A stretch of 64,000 bases of DNA. Origin: Urechis unicinctus (taxonomy: Eukaryota > Annelida > Polychaeta > Xenopneusta > Urechidae). The number at the start of each line of letters is the position of its first letter. The stretch's first letter is position 1. A program made the translations under genes and the position numbers. The DNA lies in assembly GCA_034190875.2 (NCBI GenBank), contig CM067357.1, forward strand, positions 23,313,572 through 23,377,571, given 5' to 3'. Positions 27,323 through 41,785 of this stretch are shown piece by piece. The notes under the pieces are model-generated. The model worked only from the letters and a program-made list of their open reading frames with translations. It made no database searches and had not been told where the DNA came from.

Positions 27323-29584
27323 TCGGTGATCAATCTTTGGACCTGGTTCACGATGATCAAGTGTAATGCTCATATATCACATGTGATTTGATGCATTAAA
27401 CACGACATGACCGCAAGCTGCGCCGTTTTGTCTGCTCGACTAGGTTAAATGAACTAGGGAACGGGCATATTCAAAGAGCAATCCATCACTAAGACTGCCC
27501 TATTGTACTCTCTTGTTCACACCGTGACCTACAAATCTGAATAACATTACGAACACTGATGCTGAGTCACTGCTTTTGAAAGGGCGTACTAAGGGTGTTG
27601 GTACAATGGCATTTTAGATGATTTACCACATGTGAGCAGTTGATTACACATTAGCAAGCAATTTGATTCAAAACATGTATCCGTTTGCTTGGTTTGCATT
27701 ATGACATGATAATTAGTTTGGATTTACATGTAGAAGTACGGGGTATGTGGCACTAAACACCACGTTAACCTTAAGGTTTTAACGAATTTTTGTTGTAATG
27801 CAAACTGATCCTACCACAAACTTTGCCTTCTGCTATGCCGTGATGAATGAAAAGAATTAACTATTATTACAAATAATCGGCACGAAGCATAAAATTCCAT
27901 TATGATCAAGCACTGATGCTAATAATGGATATTGAGATCAAACTATCCCCAGAAGAATCAGAGACCACTCTACCAATTGCTTAAGTGATTTATACGTGAC
28001 ACCGTGTTAAATACGTCATTCACTACAGAGGCACTATGGTGATACGATCGTCAATCACAGCATCATGACAATCATGCGTTTGCCATGGACTACACAGAAA
28101 TAAGCTGCAACATGGTTATATTGGGTATAATATAAAACTCTTAGCTCACAGCAGCATGTCCCGATGTAAGCCTGTTAGCAGGTTTTATATTCGGTTTTGC
28201 ACGTAAATATGTGGGATGCTGCGCTAAGTTAAGTTGCAGAATTGACGTCAACGCACTGATTGCAGTTCAATCACCGTTTTTAACGACCCCTTTTTAGCCA
28301 TGAATGTGAAATTTCCATGTAAATAGGCGACCAGCTTGTGCCATTAGTTGTTCTTTACTACTAACATATGATTGATTTTCGTTTCTTAAACAACCTGTGC
28401 TTGTTCGTCAAACGGTTACAAAGGGGAAAGAAGAGAAACCTAGTCATTGACTAGTTCGATAACATCTATTAATATCATTAACCTGTTCAAATGACCACTT
28501 TCAGAACGACCAAAGCCGCTCGATGTTTATGGTTAGTTTTGTATCTGCGCTGGCTTTTTGGGGTTATGCCAGTATTACCGCATAGTATAAGTTACACCTA
28601 TTGCCATTGTCTGTCAACAAGCTAGCAGATAAGTGTTCATACGTTGTCTATAGTTACGTTGATCCCTGGAGGCAACGTCTGCCAGAGGTAACGAATCTTG
28701 CGCCGTTAAAATAAATTCAGTAGCGGGTTTTCACAATGTGGTATTCACGAAATACGAATACAGATATGACAACCAAGCAGGATATGGATTGACAGTGAAA
28801 CCATGCTCATCTTTTTGCATTATATCAGCAGCTGTGTAGCGTGCATTCCAAAACATGTAATATACTTATGAGGTTTTACTCTGAGCAAGACTGACGAATG
28901 GTTTGAACAAGTATTTAATTAATGTAAGAAATCTATTTTGTTAACGCTGATCACGTCCAGCGGGCAATTAAATTGGTCTATCTTATTATTAGGCTCTGGT
29001 AATGAAGACAAATTATGAAATCGAAATGCGCGGGTTAAATAGCAAAATAGCGGAATGAAGCTGTCTTCCTAGTGATTGAAGTGAAGGCAACCTTTTAGAT
29101 AAAGTGTCGGATGTTTAACGAATAGGCAAGCTTAAATACCAACAACACGTATTGAGCGAATGAGGACTGAGGAGTTTCGATGTGCAAGCAGTATGGACCT
29201 CCAGTCTGTGTTGCTTAATCGGAAAAAAACTTCTCACAATGCAATATCCGGTTTATTCTGGTTTGTTAATTCATGCGTCTGCGATGAGCCATTTAATCGT
29301 TCATGTAACTGGTGCAACGTGGCGTTAGATTAATAAACATAATCTGACACTTGGCACCCTGTTGAAATAGTGATCGACATGTTCAATAATATTCCTTGAT
29401 TGAATTTTCATTTTGCTCACATTTTCCCTTATGCCTTGTTAAGACATTTAGGTATAACACTTTAATCGCATTCTCGAAATCGCATCGTATTTCAGTTGAG
29501 AACAGACAGTTGCTACCGAAGCTAGAAATATGAAAAACAGTTTCCAATTGTCTTCATACATACTGACAGCAACGCTTAGTAATT
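27321..29584. other. unique DNA, nothing seen
   Basis: This is the longest stretch of the window without an open frame of 60 codons on either strand. No repeats, RNA-like stems or GC change were noticed. Confidence 0.65.
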
Positions 29585-29591
29585 AACAGCA

Positions 29592-30180
29592 ATGGAAGGG
29601 CGGGCAGGTATGGAAAAAAAGAAGGAGGCGGGGAGGGAGGCAGGCAAATTAGGAGGCAAGCAGGCAGACAGGCAGGAAGGCAGACAGACGGGCAGGCGGG
29701 CGAATCAAACAATAGATAGAGAGATAGAGAGATATATAGATATATGAATATATATGAATATATATAGGTAGGTAGGTAGGTAGGTAGATAGGTAGGTAGG
29801 TAGGTAGATAGGTAGGTAGGGTAGGTAGGTAGATAGATAGAGGATAGTAGGTAGGTAGTAGGTAGGTAGGTAGGTAGATAGGTAGGTAGGTAGGTAGGTA
29901 GGTAGGTAGGTAGGTAGGTACAGTAGGTAGTAGGTAGGGTAGGTAGGTGGTAGGGCAGTAGATGTAGGTAGGTAGGTAAGTAGGTAATTAGGTAGGTAGT
30001 TTAGGTAGGTAGGTATGCATGCAGATATAAAGGTAGAAAGGTAAGAGGACAGGGCAGGTATGTGGTCAGATAAGTAGGTAGGTAGGTCGGTAAGGTATAT
30101 GTAGGCAGGTGGATAAGTAGATATGTACGTAGGTCGGAAGGTAGATAGGTAGAAATTTAGGCGTAGGTAAGATGTTAGGT
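29592..30180. repeat. purine-rich GGCA/GATA/(GTAG)n compound microsatellite
   Basis: A G-rich AGGC/GGCA block (29597-29705) is followed by GATA/TATA units and then a long (GTAG)n array with many single-base slips to about 30180. The plus strand is strongly purine-biased and almost free of C after 29720. Length variation and frequent 1-bp slips indicate an old, actively mutating array. Confidence 0.97.
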
Positions 30181-30185
30181 AGTAG

Positions 30186-30975
<790 letters not shown>

Positions 30976-31107
30976 AGAAAGTGACAAAAAGATTTTTATT
31001 CGCTTGAAACTATTTCATTGTATCAATTGAAAGATGCCGAATAAATAATTGAAAATGAATAATAGCAACAATGTACTATAGAAGTCCACGAATGGTTGTA
31101 ATCATTA

Positions 31108-31320
<213 letters not shown>

Positions 31321-31323
31321 TAG

Positions 31324-31712
31324 GTGAGTGTGAGGTAACAAAGTTAAACTTGAAAAAAGTGAAGACACCAACCGTAACCCTACTCTCATTTATCGAGCTT
31401 CCTGGCTGTAAGGATCCTGGTGCACAATCAAGGCATGACCTATTCAATAGTGAAGAAGAGAGCATCGTTATGAGAGTTTTGGAAATACATGATTCTTTCA
31501 TTAGAGAGGAAGAACGTTTCGATGACAAAATGTACCGTCTTCATTTGCTATGGGGAATCGTGCATTTAATGTGTTGGTTTTACTTATTAATGAAGAATCG
31601 CAATAGATTAGCATTAACAAATATACGCAAACCCTCCGTCATGATTATGCATTCTAACACTCGCTTTTTGACCAGCTATCACGTGTATACCAATCTCTTA
31701 ATGCAAACGTAG
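31324..31712 (+). CDS. possible exon of a divergent kinesin-like (P-loop NTPase) motor
   Basis: The frame is open from TTTAG (31320-31323) to the stop at 31712. It has no ATG at its start, so an exon is the likely form. A beta-like strand (EVTKLNL) is followed after a basic linker by [12 protein letters not shown], which resembles kinesin beta-7/switch II (LNLVDLAGSE). Next comes a PGA like the kinesin TGA, then [14 protein letters not shown], spaced like INKSLxALGxVIxAL, and FDDKMYRL, similar to YRDSKLTRLL. Switch II would be aberrant: Glu for Asp and CK for SE. No P-loop is found upstream. Dynamin-type G3 (DLPG) is an alternative. The last ~50 codons look like read-through. Confidence 0.3.
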
Positions 31713-34700
31713 CTACACCGTCATCGTGACAGTTAGACCATGCACGATTAGCAATAATCGTTCCCTTTGTTGCTGCAGAAAGTTTGAAGGGACCATGAAA
31801 CTGGATATTTCCAAGCTATCGATTTTGTAAATTTGAACCATAAAGACATGTGGGATATAACGTAGTAACTGCATATAATCACACTGTCATGTTAAGTAAT
31901 CGCCATGTAATAAGGCCAGTAACTTACTTGTTGCACAGCAATCGTCATCATAAATAAAGCACGGTAGATACTTGGACTATACATAACCTGCACAAGTTCA
32001 TTTCCAAACAACAAGTATAAATCCTGACGATAAGATCTGCCATTCATTCAGATGTTCATGTAGGAGAAGTCAGCCTTGATCAAAGCATAGGGATTACGAA
32101 TTTTATTTCATGCGGGATTTAGCGATTTAAGCAAATATATCTCTTCAATTATCGAGAAGGTCACTTCCCTTATATTGTCGTCAAATGTCTTTTCAGACAG
32201 CGAAGAACCTTGGTGTGTACTTCCTGGATATAGCCATACATAACAGACGTGTAGTCGGAGATTATGAACTATCACTGATAGTGACGAATAACCATTGGCC
32301 CTTGATATAACTCACTAAGTGGTTGACAATGTCAGGGCATTGCCAAAGAATGTCATTACCGGCACGACGTCCAATATGATTTATTGTGACACATATGTTT
32401 TCGGTATCTTATGGTTACCTGGCATGGGCATCGTGTGAATGTAGTGCCTATGTATGGGACGAATGGCAGAATTCTGCTTTGACATAACTATATTTTGTTG
32501 GTCTGCATGTATTTGTTTCACTGATGCTGGCTGAATTAAGTGGTTCGATTCACCAGAGAGCATGTGATCTGGATGTATTATAATTGATATTTGCACATTA
32601 GTAATAACAAGCTGGGATTTTTTAACGCTTCTTATCTGGTAGTTAACTTATTGCTATGGCAATCAGAGTCGATGATTTTGGATGACAATAAAATTGCAGC
32701 TTCATCAGTCACCTGTGGCAATTTTCTTTTTACTATGCAGTCGTGAACTCGCGGGTCGTGAAAAATATTCCAGATATTCAGACAGTACACATCTATCACC
32801 AGCTATTACGACATTCGCATTCCATTAGGAATCATAAGATAGATATCCATCTATATAATTACCCATGATACGTAAAACTCGGATATTACTCCCACCGCTA
32901 GTCGTCTGACTGTTTTTCATGTCTATTGATCAAACCTGCGAAAATGTTCACCAATATATTTACTCTTCTAAAGATGTTATAGTTTCATGTGATTAGTGGT
33001 TCATGAGTAAATTTTGTAAATCAGCCATTTTAGGCATGACAAAAATGATCGACCTGGGGCTTATAATTCCTTTAACGGAAATTATATTGTAAAGTTATCG
33101 TGGCGTCTGTTTATGATACAATATGTTAAATAGATTAATCGATCAAATCTAATCGCCGGTAAGATAGGCACTTTCAGGGTCTAAACCTTCCTAAATATGT
33201 ACTTATTATAGATATGTGTGCACGTAGATTACCATCAATATATCTGGCTTAAGGACACTTGAGATATGTGCATAAGTAATAGCTCAGCGTGCTCTGAGTA
33301 AGAACGGTCACTAGTTTTCTCAATGGTGAAAGTGATTGATAATTGTAATGATTAATGGCTGATGTACTACATGTTATTTAATCGTACATGTAATACAGCT
33401 GCCGAGAAATAGGTGTCTTATATATGTCCATCATCGGTTAATCTCATTTGCATCACCGATATTGAATAGTCCATAAGCGTCTTGAAAACATCGTACAGAC
33501 CGTAAAATCGTGACCGAATTATCTCTGGCTGATGCAAGGGCCGATCAATGTAGATTTCCTCCATATCAAAACAGTCTTAATTTTAGTGATTGGTTCAATA
33601 AATAACCACATCTCTGCTCAATCGCTATGCTCGCTGGGGACAGAAGAAAATATACTCGTTGGCATACAACCGACCACGTTGAATCCTCCATCCAATTTGC
33701 CTCAATGCGCTCACCCGAGACAGTTCATAAATAACCCATTCAGGTAAGAAAACGGTTATATAAGGCTATGTGGTCTGATTACGTTGTCAATGCGCTTCAT
33801 TCCATGTACGTATTGCAAGCAAATAGCTATGCGATGATGTGTTCATGAATTAAAAAAACACATTTGTGACAGCTTTGTTAAAGGATATCTATATTAAACC
33901 CTGTACAACTACATATGGCAGTGCATAGCAATTTATATTGCGCGTGAAAATACAACAAAGCATGCTGTTATATCAAACCTCACAATATTTGGAATTTATT
34001 TGGAATAGCAATGGGATATAAGTGCTCAAAGGCTTGAATTGAACATTTGCTAGGTACATTTTCTTTGTTTATAATAGATAGCGTTGGGGAAATATCGCCA
34101 AATATTGTTTGGCTCAGTAACGCACGCATGTACAAGGTCACACCATGACATACGAAGATATTTACTGCTTTGTTCGAGAATAGCCGTTGCAAAAATACCA
34201 ACACAAGGTCGTGGTATCTAAGCAGATGTTGGGTTAGATTGCACTGCTGCAATTGTAAGGTAACAACAACGAAGATAAAACGAGCCGATATATCGAAGAG
34301 ATATGGTACATGCTACCACAGCGCTATAGAAATATGCACAATCGAACATACATTTATCATTAACAGGATGATGCAAAAGTTCATGCCAATTGTTTTACGT
34401 GCTTTAGTGTATTCTATTAGCATTATAAAGTAGAATAATCATGACAAATTTGTCATATTTCCTTATTCAATTTCATTGCGTCTTTATTAAAGTGACCGGC
34501 GCGTAACATATATGCCGCAATTATTTCATTATTTGCATTAACCTAGTGTGCCACCTGAATCTCTAAGCAAGTCCCAAATCTACATCCTGTGGAAATCGGA
34601 TCGCTGCAAAACAACACTGGATTACTTAATCATATATCTTAAGAGTTTCAGAGGTATGTTGATGCCATAGACATGTGAAGTCTTATCTTTAGCTTTTGAG

Positions 34701-37700
34701 CATGATATTGGACACAGCTGCCCACGGAACTTTAAGGTTTAGTCGAGGTTAGATCCAAGCTTGATTCAGCAAAACTAAGTACCTCTGGATCGAATTAAAG
34801 AAAAGGTGAACTACCCGGGAAATAGTTTATTGAATGAAATATGTTTTTTATTGGTAATGCGGGGTAGTCTTTGCCAATGTTTGAATCCGATGGAATGTAT
34901 ATCCTAACACGTTTATTGAGTAAACGCGATGCGTATATTTGACGAGGTGACGTATTCGACTATCCGTTCGCATATTGCAATTTATTTGAGTTCAAGAGTT
35001 CACAAGAAAGTCTAGTCAGACCATAGATACATTTGCATTAAACGCAATGGTGCATTGCTTTAATTTAGTTGGCTCTTAAGGATATCCTCCCATAGGGCTG
35101 GCATATCTTGCAATATAACACCTGGGAAATCGGACGAGATTATCGGCAGGTATCTGCACTATGGCAAAATAGTACTAGCAATATCCACCAGCCAGTCATA
35201 ATTATGAAAGTTATTTAATATGGCATTCAGCACGTCCCCACTTCAACCTTTGTGCAAGCATTAAGCAAGTAAACAAATACTTTTGTGCAAACCTCTTCCT
35301 ATACATATTTAGCTTAGAATCTGCCAGAATCTGTATGCATCCTTGAATTTTCCTACATTATATTATTCTGCTTAATGATATACGGTGCTTTTGAAATACA
35401 ATATTCCCTTCTCTTAACCGTAACGGCTAGCAGTGCCAGCATTAAGTAATTTTTTTCAAGCGCTATGGTCAACATATGTTACCACATGCTAAGCGTCTGA
35501 CTCTTTTTATGCTTATTCCATTCGCAGGATAAACAAGAGCAAGCCTCTCAGATTAGCTACAAAACACGATGCTGTAGCGGAGGAGAATCAGTATTAACTG
35601 AGGTGCAATACTACCGGCCTGTGAGTAATGTTGTTCTACCCTTAAATATTTGAGCGCTTGTGATGTTCTCTTGGGCGAATACTCAGTCTCAGTAGAATGT
35701 CTCTTATAGTTTTTTTATTGACCATGTTGATTTTAATGAGCGTGTTAACGTGAATACACCATTTGCGATGCAGATGATTTAAAGCATTGCCACGTTTCCT
35801 GCTTTGCTCAGTTCACCACTTTAACGTGATGTGTTCAAGTAGCATAAACAATCAAAGTATGGCTAAAAATGTCAATTTACTTTACCATTCCAAATCATCC
35901 ACTAGTACGATAAATGGATTCGATATGGTGCATAACCATATATGGTGAATATTCAGCTGACCTATTTGATGTCACAAATAGTGATTATAAATTCAACAGT
36001 GGCCATTGCAGCCCTAATGCAATAGCATTGCAGTGTTATATGGTTAGTAAGTTGGACTTTGTGATGTGTGCGTTGGTTGAAAGACTACCATATTAGTCAA
36101 CACCCTCTCAATGTAAATAGATAGATTAGGATGTATCAATGGTAAGATGCAATTGCATTATTTTCCCCCATGCTTACACGTATAAACAGATTGCCATTGT
36201 TGCTGTAGCTAAGAATGATATAAACATAGAGCCGCATGTTGCCACATGTGAATGCTCTTTCAATACGATACGTGGTATTGTTAGGTTAATGCCTTTACCG
36301 TTCATATACGTGTTCCTAATACATTCGCTACGTTTTCTGTCATTTCTGTCATCATGAGTGTATCACTATCATCGGTAATTACAAATGCCTTTAAGATGGT
36401 TTCATTGCTTATGCAAGCATAGATAAGTGAACTAACAAATATTCATGAAATAATGGCTCTGAAAGAAGGACCCACATTTGTAAGATTGCAGACTCGTTGC
36501 AGACGTGTTCGGTGGAAGACAAACATAAATGTCACCCTCAATGTTCATGTGTGCAAGGCACAAGGTTGATGCCTAGCCTTTGTTGATCTGATCCTAACTT
36601 GTGTCTGGTCCTAACCATGGTCCATTCAAGTTTAATTTCATCCTACTCTGCCTCTTGCCTTATTGCCTGATTTTACGCATTTAGGCTGTCTGGATGAATC
36701 AAACGGAATATAATAGGTCTTTTTCTAAGTTAGTTAATAAATTCAGCAATACCAACGTTGAGGCTACCATGGGTTTGTATGTATGTTTGAATATCCAAAG
36801 CGGACACTGCTGAGCTGCAAACGTTAGACCCACTTGAAAGGCAAGCAAAATGTCAATTTGAGTACTTCAGTTGGCTGCCAGATGGCTCTGTTTCTAGAAC
36901 CTGTAACGGTATATTTAATACAAAGTACGATTCTAAGATCAGTGGAAATACTTTAAAAATATTTGTTGCCCAACGATTCTTTGCAATTATATCGGTTAAA
37001 TGGGGCCAAATCTATGACTTTAGCAGTGTTATATCCAGTGTACAATAAAGTAGCAGAAAAACTGAAATATAAGCGGCTGTAAATGCACCAAGAGCTATAT
37101 AATGTAAACTTGTTGCTGTACACAAGGTCTAAAAATCCGCGGCTTATAACACGGTGCTACGTCAGTTAATCGTGTTTATGACAGCATACTGTGTGAACGT
37201 CACAATAACCACTCACAATTTATGTTTTTACGGACGACGGCTGCAGCTCCGAGAAATACATTTCAGTTGTGTAGCTCAGTGAAGTGTCTTTCCTTGTATA
37301 TGCGTACTTCTCGGCGTAGAATACATACTTTATATGTTTTCATCATAGTTAGCATTTCAGATACATCCGTGGTTTGAGGGAGGAGTCCATTGCATTGAAA
37401 AAGAGCAACGAAATATCCGACGAAAGAGGGATGGCAGATATATGTTGTTCTTTAATCATGGCAAAAAAGCAGCAAAAGAAATTTAGCTATATATTTTCTT
37501 ATGCCACTCAAAGCATTTTTGCTATTTGTTTCTGCATGCTCAAAGATAATCATATACCTCAGGCTCATAATCATATTACAATTATCATTATCACAATAGT
37601 GCATATGTGGTTATATAGTGCCATTTACTATACAAACAACACTAAGCTTAATCATAACTTTTACAATATGAGGTTGCATTTACAAGTTTATGTTGTCCAC

Positions 37701-38560
37701 CAATGTAAAATATAAAACATGCATGCAAGAGAAGGAATGGAAAGAACGCCCGACCTATGTTAGAGATTCAGCCTATCACGCTCGCCATATGATATTATGT
37801 AAATCCCCTCGAAGCTGTTTTTGCAATATACAAACTTGTATGTGTGCTGTAGGGTTGAGCATATAGGCGCATTGGAAACAGTTAGCATGATTTCGATACG
37901 CCAACACAAGTAGCAAGAGCTTGGAGTATCAGCAGTGTTGATAACAGTTATCATATGGCGAGGGTCAAACATGATATCACCTAATTTCAGTGACGTGCTG
38001 GTAATCAGATGAAGCTTAAACTGTCTATTAAAACTTTAAAGCCAATTGACAAGCATTATTAAATAATCAACGTTCTGCTTAGCTGTTGATATATGTACCT
38101 GTTCTATGGGTGTGATGTAAGAACTGAATTTATATATAGGTATATTTCTTAAGCAAAGCGAAATCATTCTACTACAGTCAGTATTACATGGGTTGTCGGA
38201 TTATAATCATCGTTCTCTGCACATGAAATTTAACTTATACAGCTTGGATGCCGTAGGCTGAATCAAGGAAGCCACTCTGTCGGTGGTGATGACAATTATA
38301 ATAAATCATGTTGGCTGCCTACTCGACATGAAATTTTTTTGCAACAGCCATGTGCGGAGGCTGCCCGTTACCTTGCTGACATGTCACGCTAAGCACGTGT
38401 ATAATTGCCACAGAATACTTGGAAAAGCACACGACTGGAACGAACGCAGACATACAACTGAACTAAACATGTGGGTATACTACATGTGGGCGAATACAAA
38501 CAATCCTTTCAATAACGCAGTGCGATAATTTTCCTTTGTTTTATTTTTATCACTAATTCT
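31713..38560. other. unique DNA, no gene seen
   Basis: Scattered frames of 60-90 codons on both strands, none with motifs. One 113-codon plus frame (37374-37715, TTG start) begins with a charged stretch (ALKKSNEISDERG) but turns into Ile/His-rich, random-looking sequence. No repeats of note. Confidence 0.55.
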
Positions 38561-38565
38561 TTGAA

Positions 38566-38640
38566 GAGTTCTCTCTCTCTTTTTTTCGCTCTCTCCTTTT
38601 CTTCTATTCTATTCTTTCACTTTCGCCTCGCTTGGAGGAC
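38566..38640. other. polypyrimidine tract
   Basis: About 75 bp of almost pure C/T on the plus strand (CTCTCTCT, TTTTTTTCGCTCTCTCC and following). It could be a splice-acceptor pyrimidine tract for a plus-strand exon or just a low-complexity run. The frame read through it (38561-38749) begins with TTG and looks signal-peptide-like only because TTT/CTT/TCT codons give Phe, Leu and Ser. Confidence 0.6.
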
Positions 38641-40680
38641 TTTATTGCGCTTCCCACTTATTATAACGTACAATCGGTTTTCAATTCAGACTCGATCGTT
38701 TTTGGGGAATACTGTAAGCATCGCACTGTTTGGGAAGATACACATCTAACCTGTGAATAATTCAAAGAATACGGCGGCGTTGACTTACAGCGAGCAGACA
38801 CAAGATGAATTGAATCAGCTCATCAATCATGTGAAATACAATCAAACGTAATGAAGCATCTTACATATAAGCAAGATAAAGAAAACTACGTGAACCACAT
38901 TTGCGATATGCGGGGGTCAACAGGGCGAAAATATTCACTCACAATTTTATTTATTCATAATTGTTAAAAGGAAAAATAGAGGTGGCTTCACAATATAATG
39001 GAGTAGAGAGGGCCCAGGTAACTGCTATATTGCTGAAACGAAGATTAAACACAGAAGTACTGACGACATCTTAATCAACTGCCATTCAAATTTTACCATG
39101 TACAATATTTATCGAAATAAACCCTTAAATTAACTTAAACCGAACATGATTTAGCACAAAATTAAAGAATACGTGCTACTCTGTACTAGAGCCAATATTG
39201 ATACTCTTATTAGCCTAAGAACACGCAGTTGTAAAGCTACAATTAAAAAAAATGCAAATATCTTATTCAGTATCAATGTGTAGATAAGAGGAAATAACAG
39301 TAAACTATAACTATTTGACTTATAATCACTACTCTCATCAATGTAACGCGTGTGGTTGCTGCATTGAGCTAATAGCAACGTCACAAAACTGCAACGCAAG
39401 AGATCTGATTGAAAATATGATAGTTTGTTTTCTATTTACTAACGGGAAATAATTTCCCTGCACAACATTGAATCTTGGCAGCGATGCCACAGTTATAAAA
39501 GATTATATGCACATACCAGTCACTTAATCGCATACGTCCAGATGCACATGACAAATTAGTAGTTACTTTTAAGGCTTAAGAAGGCGTAAGAATACATATG
39601 TACATGTCACATTCAATGTAGATATGTGCGAACAGGTAAAAGTGGGGTGAGTGTCTAGCAGTGGTTGATCTTGTTTCACCCTGAGTGCTGCCGATAAGTT
39701 GATCCATCATCCTGTCACTATTCGACAGCAGACCTCTTTGAGCAATCGATGCTTTCAGCCTGTCTGCGCATATATTATAGACCACTTGTGGATCTTTAAA
39801 ATCCCCAAAACCAACGCTGAAATAGTCAGATGTCTGTATTTGATATTATCAGGCAGAAGCAGATGAGCTGAAAACGTCAATCTGATCGTAATACGACAAG
39901 ACCAGGAATGCAAATCGGAATATGTCGCATGATTTTATGGGGTTATTTTCAATGGCAATAACTATGTGACCTGGTAAACAGTTAATACGAAAAAGAACAA
40001 TCTACATGATATGATGAGCGTTTAGGTCTTATCGCAGTATAGCTTGCCAGCATGCGAATCCAAACATGAGCCGCAATGGTTGACAATTAATGGGTACAAG
40101 ATGCTGGAACGGCAAGTTTGCTCCATCGGTTAATATCGCACTCACCTGTTCAAAAATATATCCTCTATTCACCACGATATATTTGTGTTGCGTATTTAAC
40201 GCAAGAGATGTTATATGTTTCAGTCCTTGTGGTCGTTTACATTATTTGAATTATTGCGAAGCCTGACATGACATGACGCATCACCGATGCACTAGTTTTA
40301 CATGGCTGATCAATATACATCATTAACCTACACAATCTTGTTGTTGCATTTCGGTATTGCAATGACCCTACCTATTCTGAATATTCCTATAATAACGCAA
40401 ATGTGTTCCATTCTATTTCGCTGATCATTATCTTTTGGGATTGCAGGTAGCAAGCTTGGACTGTGGGCATGAATATTTGTGACTCGCTTTACAATAACTA
40501 TTAAAAGTTATTCGTGTACTGACTCTATTATTATCTGCTTAAGTTAATAACAACATATAGTCCTCTAAACAATGATTCGATACCATCGACCATGCTCTGT
40601 TCTTATAATTAAACCTAATGGTACGAATTTGGAACGCAATAATTGGCCTTTATTGTGAAAAATCATTAGATGTCTTACAA
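38641..40680. other. unique DNA, nothing seen
   Basis: Only 60-80-codon frames and no repeats or structures. Confidence 0.6.
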
Positions 40681-41050
40681 ACTTCAGTGCCTGGTTGTCT
40701 GGAATGAACGAACCTTTATGTTCAGTCCTTGTCCATTGTCTGGTAAACTTTACGAGGCCGGCGCCAAGAGGCTACACTGGAATCTTTCCATGCATGATTA
40801 GTTATGGTCGATCCAATCCATTATTTGATGTGTTCGTCGGGCGGTAATCGTCAGGAACAACCCAACCGCAAGACGAGGCACGATATCATCGTGGGACAGA
40901 GGACAGCAACTTGCAGTATGCGGTCGCCTCGTTCATTGATGTTTTTGAGCACGTAGTGTCATGAAGGGGACAATGGACGTAACAAGCGTCTCTGGTGTGG
41001 GAGCGGTTGGCTAGCTAGGGTAGGGATGGTCAACTTGTAAAAGCCAGACA
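40680..41050. other. GC-richer patch with short open frames
   Basis: Base composition rises here and short frames occur on both strands. One is a plus-strand ATG frame at 40806-40952 that continues past one TAG as a further ~27 open codons (CHEGDNGRNKRLWCGSGW). A hairpin CACGAT-ATC-ATCGTG lies at 40879-40893. GTCCATTGTC (40731-40740) recurs inverted at 40969-40978. It may be a decayed coding or element fragment; no family is recognised. Confidence 0.25.
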
Positions 41051-41602
41051 TTGGAAATGTTATCTTTCTATTTGGGCCGATTTATTGGATGTTGATGACA
41101 GGCGCAGAGATTAGCCAACCACCAAAGCAATTCGTATTGTTTCACTACCCATTCACTGACGCAATGGGCTATATCTTTTGGAAAAATGTCGGGTTATTAA
41201 TACGATTAGAGCCTTATTATTGCCGGATCGACAGATATTTATTAAACCAGCCATGAAAATTTGCTTTCACAATCCTGAAAATATATTTCACATTGTAACC
41301 CATTACTATTAATTTGCTCGAAAAGTCTGTAGTTCTCAAATTATTCTGACCACAAAGTTAATATAACTAATGTGACAGCAAGACAGAGTGCGACCGACCG
41401 AGAATGCATCAGCATTGTGCTATTGAGTCTGTAATGATAACTAATAAGAGCCTTCCTCCCTCGTGTTTCTCGTCCTCAGGCGCTCTCTCCGTTCGCCTTC
41501 CTTGTGCGCCCTAAACAGGAAAACACGACTGCTTTTAACTTACCCATTCTTCTCGCTATATTCAGCTTTTTAAAAAAGGGAATTATTGTTCCTCCTTCAC
41601 AA

Positions 41603-41642
41603 GTAGATGAGTGACGGCTCTGGCGCACCGCCACTCATCTAC
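41603..41642. other. hairpin, 11-bp perfect stem
   Basis: GTAGATGAGTG (41603-41613) pairs perfectly with CACTCATCTAC (41632-41642) around an 18-nt GC-rich loop. Confidence 0.85.
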
Positions 41643-41780
41643 ACTACACATATAATTACAGCTTGCACAGGATCTAATATTTTTGCTTCTTGTGTTTTGG
41701 AAGCAGAGCCCCAACAGGATGGCGGATCGGGCACGACCCCTAACGGGCCCGACTCTGTCGGAAGCTATGCTTCCTGTTAG
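41607..41780 (+). CDS. small ATG ORF, 57 codons, unknown function
   Basis: The frame starts at ATG within the left arm of the hairpin and ends at TAG (41778-41780). The N-terminus is MSDGSGAPP, the middle is hydrophobic with three Cys, and the C-terminal third is acidic and Gly/Pro/Ser/Gln rich (EAEPQQDGGSGTTPNG). That is a composition unusual for random AT-rich DNA. A pyrimidine tract ending in AAGCAG inside the frame could instead make the C-terminal part a separate exon. No homologue is recognised. The local GC content partly explains the open frame. Confidence 0.25.
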   Translation: MSDGSGAPPLIYTTHIITACTGSNIFASCVLEAEPQQDGGSGTTPNGPDSVGSYASC

Positions 41781-41785
41781 TTTTT
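41699..41785 (+). other. multi-stem foldable segment followed by T5
   Basis: TCGGGC (41727-41732) can pair with GCCCGA (41747-41752), and CAGAG (41704-41708) with CTCTG (41753-41757). GGAAGC-TAT-GCTTCC (41760-41774) forms a tight hairpin. Alternatively AACAGGA (41713-41719) pairs with TCCTGTT (41772-41778), and the first GGAAGC (41699-41704) with GCTTCC (41769-41774). Five T residues follow at 41781-41785, as at the end of an RNA polymerase III transcript. It overlaps the 57-codon ORF, so at most one interpretation holds. Confidence 0.35.

Noticed and set aside
32536..32556. tRNA-type B-box match GGTTCGATTC
   Set aside because: No T-stem, acceptor stem or A box can be built around it. The other partial matches (18754, 60973) fail in the same way.
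38561..38749. Apparent signal peptide (MKSSLSLFFALSFSS)
   Set aside because: It is produced by a polypyrimidine tract, and the start codon is TTG rather than ATG.
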